NCBI GenBank assembly: GCA_029006345.1
Contig: JAQXGK010000042.1
Coordinates: forward strand, 1-46,108
From: Bacillota bacterium
GTDB taxonomy: Bacteria > Bacillota > Clostridia > Oscillospirales > SIG627
Direction of reading: 5' to 3'
Length of the DNA: 46,108 nucleotides
Below are positions 16,468 through 25,513 of this stretch, in pieces. The position numbers were made by a program, and so were the translations under genes. The notes beneath the pieces are model-generated. The model worked only from the letters and a program-made list of their open reading frames with translations. It was not told where the DNA came from and did no database searches. The number at the start of each line of letters is the position of its first letter. Position 1 is the stretch's first letter.

Positions 16468-16650
16468 TTATGCCTCGACCTTGATGACTTCCTTACCGTC
16501 GTAATAACCGCATTCAGAGCAAACTCTGTGGGGCATATTATATGCACCGCACTTCGTGCACTTTGTGAGGGCCGGGGCAGTAAGCTTCCATACACTGGAA
16601 CGTCTTTTATTTCTTCTCGCCTTGGAGATTTTTCTCTTCGGTACTGCCAT
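16468..16650 (-). CDS. rpmF: 50S ribosomal protein L32
   Basis: A 60-residue ribosomal protein starting MAVPKRKISKARR. It has two Cys pairs, CTKC and CSEC, separated by 10 residues, the zinc-binding form of L32. A strong AGGAGG lies before the ATG. It follows the DUF177 gene, the conserved yceD-rpmF pairing of many bacteria. Confidence 0.97.
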   Translation of the reverse strand: MAVPKRKISKARRNKRRSSVWKLTAPALTKCTKCGAYNMPHRVCSECGYYDGKEVIKVEA

Positions 16651-16699
16651 TTCTCTTACACCTCCTTATGTGTAACCAAATATTTAATATTACTTAATA

Positions 16700-17191
16700 T
16701 TACTTAAAAAAGTCTGCGAGTCCGGCAAGACGCGGATCGACCTCCGGCTTGCAGCCGCAGTCGCCGTCATTAAGATTCTTACCGCACCGGGGACACAGTC
16801 CCTTGCAGTCTTCCCTGCACAGAAACTTGTGCGGGAAAGCCGTCACGACATTCTGATACACAAAATCGGTAACGTCGATTTGTCCGGCCTCGGGTATGAT
16901 GTAATCGTCGGTATCCTCATTCTGCAGATGCGCTGCTATCGGAACGCTTATCGGAACGACAAGCTTATCCCTGACGGCGGCAAGACACCTAGAACAGCTC
17001 GCCTCATAATCAAGCTCAATCGTCGCCTTCATCTCGATGTAACCGGAATTGTCGGTAACATCTCCGAAAAAGCGGGCGTCGGAGCACAGCCTGATATCAA
17101 GCTCCTGATAATCCACGGGGACCGAAAGGTCAAAGGGGATTTCGGTAAGCTCGCCCGAAAAAAGCTGATTCAAATCAAGATACAAAGCCAT
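16700..17191 (-). CDS. yceD: DUF177 (YceD) family protein
   Basis: A 163-residue protein of the YceD/DUF177 family, linked in other bacteria and plants to 23S rRNA maturation. Conserved features are the CSRCL pair in the middle and the C-terminal C-x-x-x-C-x-x-x-C-x-x-C followed by CGC, probably metal-binding. It ends in RLAGLADFFK, a typical C-terminus. GGAGGG precedes the ATG. First gene after the consensus promoter and directly before rpmF. Confidence 0.9.
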   Translation of the reverse strand: MALYLDLNQLFSGELTEIPFDLSVPVDYQELDIRLCSDARFFGDVTDNSGYIEMKATIELDYEASCSRCLAAVRDKLVVPISVPIAAHLQNEDTDDYIIPEAGQIDVTDFVYQNVVTAFPHKFLCREDCKGLCPRCGKNLNDGDCGCKPEVDPRLAGLADFFK

Positions 17192-17241
17192 AGCATTTCC
17201 CTCCGGTGCCGTGCAGAAACCTGCACGAACAGCAATCCGTT

Positions 17242-17280
17242 AAACACCGTGAGTTTCATTATATACAAATCACGGTGTTT
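17242..17280. promoter_or_regulatory. 11-bp inverted repeat spanning the DUF177-rpmF promoter
   Basis: AAACACCGTGA (17242-17252) and TCACGGTGTTT (17270-17280) are exact complements 28 bp apart centre to centre. One arm fills the -10/-35 spacer next to the -35, the other covers the expected start point. This is the geometry of a repressor operator. As RNA read from the upstream oxidoreductase gene it could also act as a weak terminator, with only three U residues following. Confidence 0.55.
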
Positions 17281-17286
17281 TGTCAA
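17258..17286 (-). promoter_or_regulatory. Consensus vegetative promoter of DUF177-rpmF
   Basis: TTGACA, 17 bases, TATAAT on the minus strand: a perfect match to the housekeeping consensus in both hexamers and spacing. Confidence 0.9.
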
Positions 17287-17302
17287 TATTTTTTCCGAAC
17301 AA

Positions 17303-18883
17303 TTATATATCGTTTTTTCCGAGAGTTTTGAGAATATAGCTTTCGGCGGCTCTCAGTCCGTCAGTTGCGGCACTGGTGATACCGCCGGCGTAACCCGCGC
17401 CCTCGCCCACGGGATATATACCCGGAAAGCCGACAGCCTCGAGAGTATCGCCGCGGGTTATCCTGACAGGCGACGACGTGCGGCTTTCAACTGCCGTAAG
17501 CACCGCGCGCTTATCCGCAAAAAACGAGTGGACGCCTGCGAAATGGGATATTCCCCTCATTAAAAGTGAACGCTGCCTGCCATCAAAAAGCTCATTCAGA
17601 TTTGCATATTCGTAGCCGACCGGTACGGACGGACGGATATCCGAAAACGCCGTGTTTCTGACATTATCAGCAAAATCCCCGAGCGTCTGGCAGGGCGCCT
17701 TTCCCTTGCCGCCGCCCAGCAGAAACGCCTTTTTCTCAAGAGAGCGCTGGAACTCCATTCCCTTAAACGGGTCGCCGCCGTGAACTTCCTTTGTGACGCT
17801 GAAGGCAATAGCCGAATTGGAATTTACTCCGTCGCGGGCGTAATAGCTCATTCCGTTTGTAACAAAGCCGTCGCTTTCATCCGCCGACGGCACCACCACG
17901 CCGCCCGGGCACATACAAAACGAGTAAACGCCGTCGTTTCCCCAGCGCGCCGACACATTATACTCCGCAGACGGGAGACGGTAGGCATACTTTGAATCAA
18001 GCGCCGCACCGTACAGGCTTTGCTCGACGTCGCGCCGCAGATGTTCAATTCTCATGCCGACGGAGAAATCCTTGGCTTCGAGGCGAAAGCCTCTGTCGCG
18101 AAGCATTGCAAAGCTCTTGCGCGCCGAATGACCGAGAGCCAGAAAAACGCCGTCCGAACAAAGCGAAGCCGAGCCCTGACAGCAGACCTGCGCTCCATTT
18201 CCCGACGGAAGGATATCGGTCACCCTCGTATTAAAGCGCACCTCTCCGCCCAGCTCTATAATCCTGTTGCGCACACCCTTGACAATACCGCGAAGGCGGT
18301 CAGTTCCGATATGCGGTCTGGCAAGCGTCAATATCTCGCGGTCGGCGCCGAAGCGGACCAATTCCGACAAAACGAAGGCACAGCGGCTGTCCTTTATTCT
18401 GGTGATAAGCTTGCCGTCGGAAAAGCTGCCCGCTCCGCCCTCGCCGAACTGAACATTTGAGTAAGCATCGAGACTGCCGCCCGAAAAATACTCCTCGACC
18501 TTACGGGCGCGGGTATCGATATCGTCGCCCTGCTCAAGCACTATCGGGCGAAAACCGCGCTCTGCAAGCAAAAGGGCGCAAAACATCCCGCCCGGTCCAA
18601 AGCCCACCACAACAGGACGGCTCCCCGTGCCGTCCGACACGGGGAGCGAAGCTATGTAATCCTCTTTTTCCGGAAAAGCCCTGCAATCCGGCGGAAGCTC
18701 GCCGTCACATTCCGTAACCACGGAATAAACAAAGCTGATATCCGGTGCCCGACGTGCGTCGAGGGACTCTTTATACACCGTGAAATCGCGGCCGAGGCGG
18801 CGTTTCTTCAGATATGACTCTATTTGATCCCGCGGGTCGTCGCAATCAAACGGAATTTTGATATTATTTACGATTATTTTCAC
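17303..18883 (-). CDS. FAD-dependent oxidoreductase (COG2509-type)
   Basis: A 526-residue flavoprotein. An N-terminal ~85-residue domain precedes the FAD-binding Rossmann motif VVVGFGPGGM (91-100). A C-terminal GEGAGYAGGITSAATDGL closes the FAD site, as in BaiN/HI0933-like and COG2509 dehydrogenases. The substrate is unknown. The GTG start overlaps the cdaR stop as GTGA, so it is translated with cdaR. No terminator separates it from the next promoter except the inverted repeat there. Confidence 0.88.
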   Translation of the reverse strand: MKIIVNNIKIPFDCDDPRDQIESYLKKRRLGRDFTVYKESLDARRAPDISFVYSVVTECDGELPPDCRAFPEKEDYIASLPVSDGTGSRPVVVGFGPGGMFCALLLAERGFRPIVLEQGDDIDTRARKVEEYFSGGSLDAYSNVQFGEGGAGSFSDGKLITRIKDSRCAFVLSELVRFGADREILTLARPHIGTDRLRGIVKGVRNRIIELGGEVRFNTRVTDILPSGNGAQVCCQGSASLCSDGVFLALGHSARKSFAMLRDRGFRLEAKDFSVGMRIEHLRRDVEQSLYGAALDSKYAYRLPSAEYNVSARWGNDGVYSFCMCPGGVVVPSADESDGFVTNGMSYYARDGVNSNSAIAFSVTKEVHGGDPFKGMEFQRSLEKKAFLLGGGKGKAPCQTLGDFADNVRNTAFSDIRPSVPVGYEYANLNELFDGRQRSLLMRGISHFAGVHSFFADKRAVLTAVESRTSSPVRITRGDTLEAVGFPGIYPVGEGAGYAGGITSAATDGLRAAESYILKTLGKNDI

Positions 18884-20262
18884 TTTGACAATCTCACATC
18901 CACGCTGCAGTCGTCCTTTTTATCGGTGGAATAAACAACGTAATACCCTATATTTGCCGAAGGCGCCGCTGTCACCGGTACCACAGTCGGACCGGGACTT
19001 GAAAGGTCCGACATATCAATAGTAAGATTAAGAGACGAAACAATCTCCTCCTTGCTGAGCTTTTCAAAATCCTTTGAATTGCCGCGCACGCTTACCGTAA
19101 AGTATGTATCGGTAAACGAATACCTCATATCGCCCGGCTCTATAACCCTGATATTGCAATCGGCAAGGCTTTGGGCGTCCAGGTAAACCGGCAGGCGGCG
19201 GACGCTGCCCTCCCTGACCCGGGCGGTGACGGTTATATCCGAAATATCGCTTGCATTTTCAATTCCCTCCGGGAGCACCAAACGGACATTAGAAGAAAAC
19301 ACATCGTTATACAGCAGCTCCTCGTCAAGCGTATAGAAGGTATATTCGTCAAGCGTTGCAAGGTCCTCTACGCTTCCCTTGACGAGTATCTCGTCCGCTG
19401 AAAGCCTGACGTCAACAGCGTCCGAACCGAGAGTGCCGTTTCGCAGGTCGGTAGTCAAACGCACCGTCTTATACATTTCAACCGAGTAATGCACATTTAC
19501 CTCGGAAACATTGGTCCTCAAATACGGATTTACCACTTCGTTTCCGTAATTATCCACAAGAGTTATCCTGCTGACAACGTCAACGCTGGAAGAAAGTGTG
19601 CCGAGGTCTATATTCAAAAGCGCGCAGCTGACGCTGTCCACGACGCTCTTCGGCCCTGTGACCATAACGGTCGGCGTCTCTATTCTTTCATCCACCATAT
19701 AATCGGAATCTGACTTGACAAACGTCGTGCTGGTTTTGACCGGCTTGGACTCGGATACCTCTTCGTCCACGAACACAGTGACCGAGCTCGGGCTGCAAAC
19801 GGAAACATTCACGCCGTTGGGCACGTTTACATTTACCTTGAGCGTGTATTCGCCGGCTTCGGTTATTCCCGAGAGATCGACATAGGTAACAATGTCGTCC
19901 TCTGTCAGCTTATTTATGGTATTTTTCTTGCCCTCCACGGTAATATCAACCAATGCGTCATTGCCTGAGATGACGGAAATATTATAGTTTTCGACAAGCT
20001 CGGCGGCGTACTTATTTGTCACCGCGAGATTACTGAAGTTCTTTGTCGTTGTAGTGGTATCGACACTCGACGCATAAACCCAAATAACCACCGCGCACAG
20101 CACGGCAAGTATTTTTGCGGCGAGGGAGCCCTTCTGAGAGGAAGACGGCGAGGGCTGTGAAGCTCCGGAGGACGCGCCGGCTGACGGCGCACCGCTGCCG
20201 CCGTCGGATTTTTCGCTGAAAATACTTCCGACATCCAGCGGCTCTTGCTTACTCTTTTTCAT
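18880..20262 (-). CDS. cdaR: CdaR (YbbR-domain regulator of diadenylate cyclase)
   Basis: A 460-residue membrane-anchored protein. A low-complexity Ser/Pro-rich cytoplasmic leader of about 45 residues is followed by one membrane helix (about 46-66, KILAVLCAVVIWVYAS) and an extracellular part of several YbbR repeats, about four. CdaR binds CdaA and tunes c-di-AMP synthesis in Firmicutes. It starts 36 bases after cdaA with AAAGGACGG upstream. The neighbour and domain layout make the call strong. Confidence 0.92.
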   Translation of the reverse strand: MKKSKQEPLDVGSIFSEKSDGGSGAPSAGASSGASQPSPSSSQKGSLAAKILAVLCAVVIWVYASSVDTTTTTKNFSNLAVTNKYAAELVENYNISVISGNDALVDITVEGKKNTINKLTEDDIVTYVDLSGITEAGEYTLKVNVNVPNGVNVSVCSPSSVTVFVDEEVSESKPVKTSTTFVKSDSDYMVDERIETPTVMVTGPKSVVDSVSCALLNIDLGTLSSSVDVVSRITLVDNYGNEVVNPYLRTNVSEVNVHYSVEMYKTVRLTTDLRNGTLGSDAVDVRLSADEILVKGSVEDLATLDEYTFYTLDEELLYNDVFSSNVRLVLPEGIENASDISDITVTARVREGSVRRLPVYLDAQSLADCNIRVIEPGDMRYSFTDTYFTVSVRGNSKDFEKLSKEEIVSSLNLTIDMSDLSSPGPTVVPVTAAPSANIGYYVVYSTDKKDDCSVDVRLSK

Positions 20263-20297
20263 AAAATCTTGCCGTCCTTTCCCCGTTATTTATTATC

Positions 20298-21134
20298 TCA
20301 CTTATTCTTGCGCAGCTTGAGTCTGCCTCCCGATTCCCTGTTGTCAAGGTCGAGCAGCGACACAAGCTCGTTCTGAAGCGTATATTTATCGAAATCTCTT
20401 TTCAGCTTTCCGTTTCTTGCCACCGAAATAGTGCCTGTCTCCTCGCTGACCACCACCACGAGAGCATCGCTGATTTCACTCAGACCGAGTGCGGCCCGGT
20501 GGCGGGTGCCGAGATTTTTGTCGATGGAATTATTCTGCGAGAGCGGCAAAAAGCACCCGCAGGAATGGATGCGTCCGTCACGCAGTATCATTGCGCCGTC
20601 GTGAAGCGGAGCTTTATTGAAGAAAATATTCTTGATAAGCGCGCAGTTGATATCGGCATTGACGGGAACGCCGGTTCTTATTTCATCGCCCAGGCGGGTC
20701 TCCCGCTCAATGACAATCAAAGCTCCCGTCCTGCTGTCGGAAAGGTCCGAGCAGGCTGTAGTCAGCTCGTCGAGCCACGAAACGACATCGCTCTTTCGCT
20801 TGGACTCACCGATATTCGTAACGCCGCCGCCCACCTTCTCCAGCACCGAGCGAAGCTCCGGCTGAAAGATGATGATAAGCGCGATAAGTCCGACCTGCAT
20901 TATGTTTTCTATGATAAAGCTGAATGCCTTCATACCCGAAAGCTCGCTTATGCCGAGTGCTATCAGCAGGATAACAACGCCGACGGCCAGCTTGCCGGCA
21001 CGGCGCTCGCGAACAAACATGAAAGCATAATACAGGATTACCGAAACAATGAGAATATCGATAATATCGACTATCGGATTCATATTGGCAAAAAGATTTC
21101 CGAGGTTTGAAAACCACTCTTTTACGGCTCCCAT
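20298..21134 (-). CDS. cdaA: Diadenylate cyclase CdaA
   Basis: A membrane enzyme that joins two ATP molecules into c-di-AMP, which controls potassium uptake, turgor and wall homeostasis. Three N-terminal membrane helices (about 22-42, 48-64 and 70-92) precede the DAC domain. Both catalytic motifs are intact: DGA (179-181) and GTRHRA (209-214). The length of 278 is standard. The usual third partner, glmM, is replaced here by an FAD oxidoreductase gene. Confidence 0.96.
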   Translation of the reverse strand: MGAVKEWFSNLGNLFANMNPIVDIIDILIVSVILYYAFMFVRERRAGKLAVGVVILLIALGISELSGMKAFSFIIENIMQVGLIALIIIFQPELRSVLEKVGGGVTNIGESKRKSDVVSWLDELTTACSDLSDSRTGALIVIERETRLGDEIRTGVPVNADINCALIKNIFFNKAPLHDGAMILRDGRIHSCGCFLPLSQNNSIDKNLGTRHRAALGLSEISDALVVVVSEETGTISVARNGKLKRDFDKYTLQNELVSLLDLDNRESGGRLKLRKNK

Positions 21135-21214
21135 ACGTCCACCGCCTTCCGTTTGATTCCAACTGACTTAAAGGTTATTAAGAGTCATTTGAGAGTATAT
21201 CTACTCATGCTGAT

Positions 21215-21223
21215 ATTGTAACA
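21215..21223 (-). promoter_or_regulatory. Possible extended -10 promoter of cdaA
   Basis: TGTTACAAT on the minus strand has an extended -10 form about 80 bases before cdaA. The -35 region is poor. The rest of 21135-21368 shows no gene, and no ydaO-type c-di-AMP riboswitch core. Confidence 0.4.
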
Positions 21224-21368
21224 TAAAATATGCGAAAATAAAAGGGTTTTTTTCGCAAAACGGGAGCGGCGGCAAAAAATCGGCCGTGCGCCCTTTCCTG
21301 CGTATGCGCTTTACCCGAAACAGCGGCACGAGGCTTGTCTCAACAGCCGCGCCGCGCGCCAATGTGGG

Positions 21369-22781
21369 TCAGCCGCCCGCCATTTTCTCTATAACCGCCC
21401 GTGCCCTTGCGGCGTCCGCTCTTCCGCGGGTTTCCTTCATTACAAACCCGACCAAGGGCATGAGCGCCGCCTGCTTGCCGCCCCTGAAGTCGGCTATGGC
21501 CTTGGGATTTGCTTCAACCGCTCTGCGGCAGACGGCGTTAAGTTCCTCCTCGCCGATCCCGCTCATATCGCTCTCGTCCACAAGCTCGCACGCGCGGCGT
21601 CCCGTATCCAGCATTTTTTCAAGCGTTTTCTTAACTACAGACGAGTTGATTCCGCCGCTTTCCGCAAGCTCAATAAGCTCGGCAAGCATTTCGGGCGATA
21701 CCGAGATATCAAACCGCTCCTTATCCGCCTCTGTCGGAAAGCGCTTGAAAATATGTGACGTTATCAGGTTTGCCGCGGTTTTCGGCGTTTTGATGTATTT
21801 GCACACCTCATCGAAATACTCGGAGATGCGGCGGTATTTGCATATGTTTGCGCAATCCGGCTCCGGGATGCCGTATTCCGACAGATAGCGCTTTTCTCTG
21901 GCGTCCGGCATTTCGGGCAAGGCGGCGCGTATTGCCTCTACCCTCTGTTCATCCACAAGGATATCAACGAGGTCGGGCTCCGGAAAATATCGGTAATCGT
22001 GCGCGTCTTCCTTGGAGCGCATGCTCTCGGTTTTGCCGGTTTTTTCATTAAAGCGCCGCGTTTCCTGTACTACCTCGCCGCCGCTTTCGAGCAAGGCGGT
22101 CTGTCTGTCAAATTCGTACCGCAGTGCCTTCGAAATAAATGACAGCGAATTCATATTCTTGATTTCCGTGCGTGTGCCGAGCGTCTGCGCGCCCTGCGGT
22201 CTGACCGAAATATTGACGTCGCACCTGAGCGAGCCCTCCTGCATTCTGACGTCCGAAATGCCGGTGTAGCGGATAATCAGCTGAAGCTTTCCGATATATT
22301 CCCTTATCTCGTCGGCAGAACGGAAATCGGGCTCGGTGACTATTTCAATAAGGGGAACGCCGCCGCGGTTATAATCCACGAAGGTATTGCCGTTTTCGTG
22401 AATCAGCTTGCCCGCATCCTCCTCGATATGTATTCGCTTGATACGAACGGTTTTACCGCTTTTCAGGCGGACATATCCGTCCTCGCAGAGCGGTTTTTCG
22501 TGCTGGGTTATCTGATACGCCTTCGGAAGATCGGGATAAAAATAGTTTTTCCTGTCCATTTTCGAGAGAGGATTTATGCGGCAATTGAGCGCAAGTCCCG
22601 CTTTGATCGCGTAATTGACCGCCTGTTCGTTGAGCACCGGAAGCGTTCCCGGCAATCCTACGCAAACCGGACAGCAATGTGTGTTAGGCTCGCCGCCGAA
22701 CCCGGTAGTGCAGGAACAGAAAATCTTGGTCTTTGTATTGAGCTCGACGTGGGTTTCAAGCCCCGCTATCATTTCATACAT
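21369..22781 (-). CDS. gatB: Asp-tRNA(Asn)/Glu-tRNA(Gln) amidotransferase subunit B
   Basis: The tRNA-binding and kinase subunit of GatCAB, which converts misacylated Glu-tRNA(Gln) or Asp-tRNA(Asn) to the amide. It begins YEMIAGLETHVEL, with CSC and CCPVCVGLPG zinc motifs, then DYNRGGVPLIEIVTEPD, the family hallmark, and a C-terminal YqeY-like tail. I start it at the ATG at 22781, which shares its A with the gatA stop (TGATG); the track starts one TTG codon earlier. The length of 470 is typical. Confidence 0.96.
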   Translation of the reverse strand: MYEMIAGLETHVELNTKTKIFCSCTTGFGGEPNTHCCPVCVGLPGTLPVLNEQAVNYAIKAGLALNCRINPLSKMDRKNYFYPDLPKAYQITQHEKPLCEDGYVRLKSGKTVRIKRIHIEEDAGKLIHENGNTFVDYNRGGVPLIEIVTEPDFRSADEIREYIGKLQLIIRYTGISDVRMQEGSLRCDVNISVRPQGAQTLGTRTEIKNMNSLSFISKALRYEFDRQTALLESGGEVVQETRRFNEKTGKTESMRSKEDAHDYRYFPEPDLVDILVDEQRVEAIRAALPEMPDAREKRYLSEYGIPEPDCANICKYRRISEYFDEVCKYIKTPKTAANLITSHIFKRFPTEADKERFDISVSPEMLAELIELAESGGINSSVVKKTLEKMLDTGRRACELVDESDMSGIGEEELNAVCRRAVEANPKAIADFRGGKQAALMPLVGFVMKETRGRADAARARAVIEKMAGG

Positions 22782-24235
22782 CAAAGCTGCACTCCCAATC
22801 TGCTGTTTTTTATGTAAATCCGCTCTGTGGCGGTCTCAAATATATGAGCCGCGTCCAGAAGCGTGTGTTCGCAAAATGCCCGGCCGATAAGCTGCATTCC
22901 TATCGGCATACCGTCGGCGTCAAATCCGCAGGGTACGGCAGCGGCAGGCAAGCCGGCGATATTCGCGCTCACGGTGCAGATATCGCTCTGATACGTTTTC
23001 ACGGGATCGGACACGGCAATGCCCCTGCGAAACGCCGCGGTCGGAGCAGTAGGTGCAAGCAGAATATCGCACTGCTTAAGGCAGTTTTCAAAATCTGCGG
23101 TTATACTTTTGCGAAGTAAATTTGCTTTTTTATAGTATTCGTCGTAATAGCCCGAGCTCAACACGAAGGTGCCCAGCAGGATTCGTCTTCTCACCTCGGC
23201 GCCGAAGCCCTCGGTGCGGGTTCTGCGTGCAATTTCATGTGCATTTTCACCGCCCTGCGCCCTGTACCCGAAGCGAATGCCGTCATACCGTCCGAGATTG
23301 GAGGAGGCCTCGGCACAGGCGAGAATATAATATACCGGCAGGGCGTACTTCAGCGTCGGCAGGCTGACCTGCACAAGCTGTGCGCCGAGCGATCGGTAAA
23401 CCGCGGCGGCATTTGACAGCGCTTTTGCCACATCGGGGCACAGACTGTCATAAAACTCACGGGGGATTCCTATTTTCACGCCCTTAGCGCTGTCCAAGCG
23501 CCGGGAGGGCGCGGCAAATACATCCACAGAGCGAGAGTCCCGCGGGTCGCGGCCGGATATAGCATCGAAAACAACGGCGCAGTCCTCACTGTCTCCGGCG
23601 ATTACTCCTATCTGCTCAAGACTCGACGCATAGGCTATAAGTCCGTAGCGCGAGACGGCGCCGTAGGTGGGTTTCAGCCCGAAGACGCCGCAAAAGCTTG
23701 CCGGCTGACGAACGGAGCCGCCTGTATCGGAGCCGAGGGAATAAACCGCGAGATTTGCGCTCACAGCCGCCGCCGAACCGCCCGAGCTTCCCCCCGCTAC
23801 CTTATTAAAATCAAAAGGATTGGAAGTTGTGCCGTGGCAGGAATTTTCGGTGGACGAGCCCATGGCGAATTCGTCCATATTGGTCTTTCCGAGCAAAACC
23901 GCACCTTCTGCCGTCAGCTTTTGCCAAACGGTCGCGTCGAATATCGGGCGATAGCCGTCAAGCATTTTCGAACAGCAATCCGTGACAATTCCGCAAGTGG
24001 AAATATTGGCTTTGAGCGCCATAGGTATTCCGCACAGCAGCGGAATATCCCCGCCGGACGCGATTCTTTTGTCCGCCGCATCCGCCGCGGCGAGCGCCGT
24101 TTCGGGCGTTGTATGCGAAAAAGCGTTAAGCCTGCCGTTTTCGCTTTGTATCGCGCCGATATACATTTGTGCAAGCTCCCGGGACGAAAGCTGCTTTCCG
24201 ACAAGCATATCGTGAAGCTTATTAATATTGCCCAT
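22781..24235 (-). CDS. gatA: Asp-tRNA(Asn)/Glu-tRNA(Gln) amidotransferase subunit A
   Basis: The glutaminase subunit of GatCAB, an amidase-signature enzyme. The Ser-cisSer-Lys triad is in place: Lys74 in ALKANIS, the GGSSGGSA loop (148-155) and Ser174 in SDTGGSVRQPA. The ATG at 24235 has AGGTGA at good spacing. A GTG three codons upstream, touching the gatC stop, is an alternative. Co-translated with gatB through the TGATG overlap. Confidence 0.95.
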   Translation of the reverse strand: MGNINKLHDMLVGKQLSSRELAQMYIGAIQSENGRLNAFSHTTPETALAAADAADKRIASGGDIPLLCGIPMALKANISTCGIVTDCCSKMLDGYRPIFDATVWQKLTAEGAVLLGKTNMDEFAMGSSTENSCHGTTSNPFDFNKVAGGSSGGSAAAVSANLAVYSLGSDTGGSVRQPASFCGVFGLKPTYGAVSRYGLIAYASSLEQIGVIAGDSEDCAVVFDAISGRDPRDSRSVDVFAAPSRRLDSAKGVKIGIPREFYDSLCPDVAKALSNAAAVYRSLGAQLVQVSLPTLKYALPVYYILACAEASSNLGRYDGIRFGYRAQGGENAHEIARRTRTEGFGAEVRRRILLGTFVLSSGYYDEYYKKANLLRKSITADFENCLKQCDILLAPTAPTAAFRRGIAVSDPVKTYQSDICTVSANIAGLPAAAVPCGFDADGMPIGMQLIGRAFCEHTLLDAAHIFETATERIYIKNSRLGVQL

Positions 24236-24244
24236 CACGCTCAC

Positions 24245-24517
24245 CTACTTTTCAAGCACCTTAAAAAAGCCGTTTTCTCCGCCGCCGGCGTTTTGCAGAA
24301 TCTCCCTGCGCGGGAACGAGGCGGCCGCCTCGTCGCTTCTGAAGCGATTGCCGCTGTTATTTTCACCGCAAGCGGTCAAATCGACCGGCGCGCTTTTGAC
24401 CGCATCGGCAAACTGTATCATTTTCTCAAGGCCGCGCGCAAGCTCCCCGGTCTCCTGCTCCGAAACCGAGAGCTCCGCCAACTGTGCCAAGGCAAGTATT
24501 TCATCCTTTGAAATCAT
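24245..24517 (-). CDS. gatC: Asp-tRNA(Asn)/Glu-tRNA(Gln) amidotransferase subunit C
   Basis: A 90-residue stabilising subunit of GatCAB. It begins MISKDEILALAQLAEL and carries EKMIQFADAVKS, as in GatC proteins. The ATG at 24517 is preceded by AAAGGACC; the longer track ORF adds 18 residues upstream of this site. First gene of gatCAB, with a promoter about 40 bases upstream. Confidence 0.92.
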   Translation of the reverse strand: MISKDEILALAQLAELSVSEQETGELARGLEKMIQFADAVKSAPVDLTACGENNSGNRFRSDEAAASFPRREILQNAGGGENGFFKVLEK

Positions 24518-24555
24518 ATATTCGGTCCTTTCAAAGACATTCTGATTACAAAGTA

Positions 24556-24584
24556 ATTGTAACACAAACAAGGGCTTAAAGCAA
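24556..24584 (-). promoter_or_regulatory. Promoter of gatCAB
   Basis: TTGCTT, 17 bases, TACAAT on the minus strand, with a TG one base before the -10 (extended -10). Confidence 0.65.
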
Positions 24585-24616
24585 AGCCCTGTCGCGCGGT
24601 ATTGTCAATCGCACGC

Positions 24617-24643
24617 AAAAAAGCGTTTCCGCCTCTTGAAACG
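24617..24643 (-). terminator. Second of two terminators after the SGNH hydrolase gene
   Basis: On the minus strand CGTTTC pairs with GAAACG over an 8-base loop, and a run of six T residues follows within two bases. It works in tandem with the stronger hairpin upstream. Confidence 0.6.
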
Positions 24644-24652
24644 GCAAAGCGC

Positions 24653-24681
24653 AAAAAGGCTCCCGCTTTACAGCGAGAGCC
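24653..24681 (-). terminator. Terminator of the SGNH hydrolase gene
   Basis: On the minus strand GGCTCTCGCT pairs with AGCGGGAGCC (one G-U pair) over a 4-base loop and runs into five T residues, 14 bases after the stop. Confidence 0.85.
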
Positions 24682-24694
24682 GTGATAAAGCCGT

Positions 24695-25396
24695 TCAGGC
24701 GAGAGCTTCGGGCAAGCGCTCCGATTCCGGTACAAAGAAATTATAGAGAATATTCTCAATCATTTCATGTGCCTTGAGAGTCGGATGTATGCCGTCGTCG
24801 CAGACAAGCGACGGGAGATTGTGCAGCTTTGCTATGTCGCTTCGCAGGTCTATCACCTGACAGCCGTGCTTATGCGCTATATCCTGCACAAGCGAGCTGT
24901 AGTACTCCTGCCAGCGGTAAAGCTCAAATTTATCGCCCAGCCAATGAAGAATTCCGTCGGGGTCGAGCCCCTTTGTTATATACCCGAAGAACTTCTCCGA
25001 ATCAAGCGGAAAAAGCGTCGAGGCAAAAACCTTAGCTCCGGTTTTACGTGCTTTTTCTATCGCTATTCCGTATTGCTCCCTGAAGGCTGATTCCTCTGTA
25101 CGGGGCGAAAACTCTCCGTCGGGATTTTCACTCACCTTTTTCCAGTCGAAGTTGCAGTCATTGCCGCCGTATTCTATCAAAACCGTGTCGCCGTCGCCGC
25201 ATTCCGCAAGATCGGCGTTCATTATCTCTATTCCCTTATCTATCGTAGCGCCCATCTTGCTCGAATTGATAAGCTGAATTCCGTGCCCGGCAAGCCGCGA
25301 GGCGAGAGAGCTTTTGAAAAGGCTGTATCTGCCGGTTTCTCCGGAATACGTTACGCCCTTGAAAATCGAATCTCCGAATATAAAAAGCTTATTCAT
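24695..25396 (-). CDS. SGNH/GDSL-family hydrolase
   Basis: A 233-residue cytosolic esterase or lipase-like protein. Block I FIFGDSIFKG holds the nucleophile Ser near residue 9. Block III is YGGNDCN. Block V DGIHPTLKAHE holds the Asp-His pair. Substrate unknown; such enzymes often deacylate carbohydrates or lipids. The start MNKLFIFGDS is the sensible one, although only a weak GGG precedes it; an ATG two codons upstream is possible. The 96 extra residues in the ORF track are hydrophobic non-coding read-through. Divergent from the XRE regulator. Confidence 0.85.
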   Translation of the reverse strand: MNKLFIFGDSIFKGVTYSGETGRYSLFKSSLASRLAGHGIQLINSSKMGATIDKGIEIMNADLAECGDGDTVLIEYGGNDCNFDWKKVSENPDGEFSPRTEESAFREQYGIAIEKARKTGAKVFASTLFPLDSEKFFGYITKGLDPDGILHWLGDKFELYRWQEYYSSLVQDIAHKHGCQVIDLRSDIAKLHNLPSLVCDDGIHPTLKAHEMIENILYNFFVPESERLPEALA

Positions 25397-25513
25397 AACC
25401 ATTACCCGCTGTTTACAATAATAAATTATGCGCCGCAGAAAAGTATATGCTCGGCATGTGTTTAAGATGATACTTAGTTTTTTCAAAAAAATACACCCAC
25501 AGCAATAAAAATA

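Noticed and set aside
21135-21368. c-di-AMP (ydaO) riboswitch before cdaA
   Set aside because: The gap lacks the ydaO core and most of it lies upstream of the likely start point. Only a weak promoter is called.
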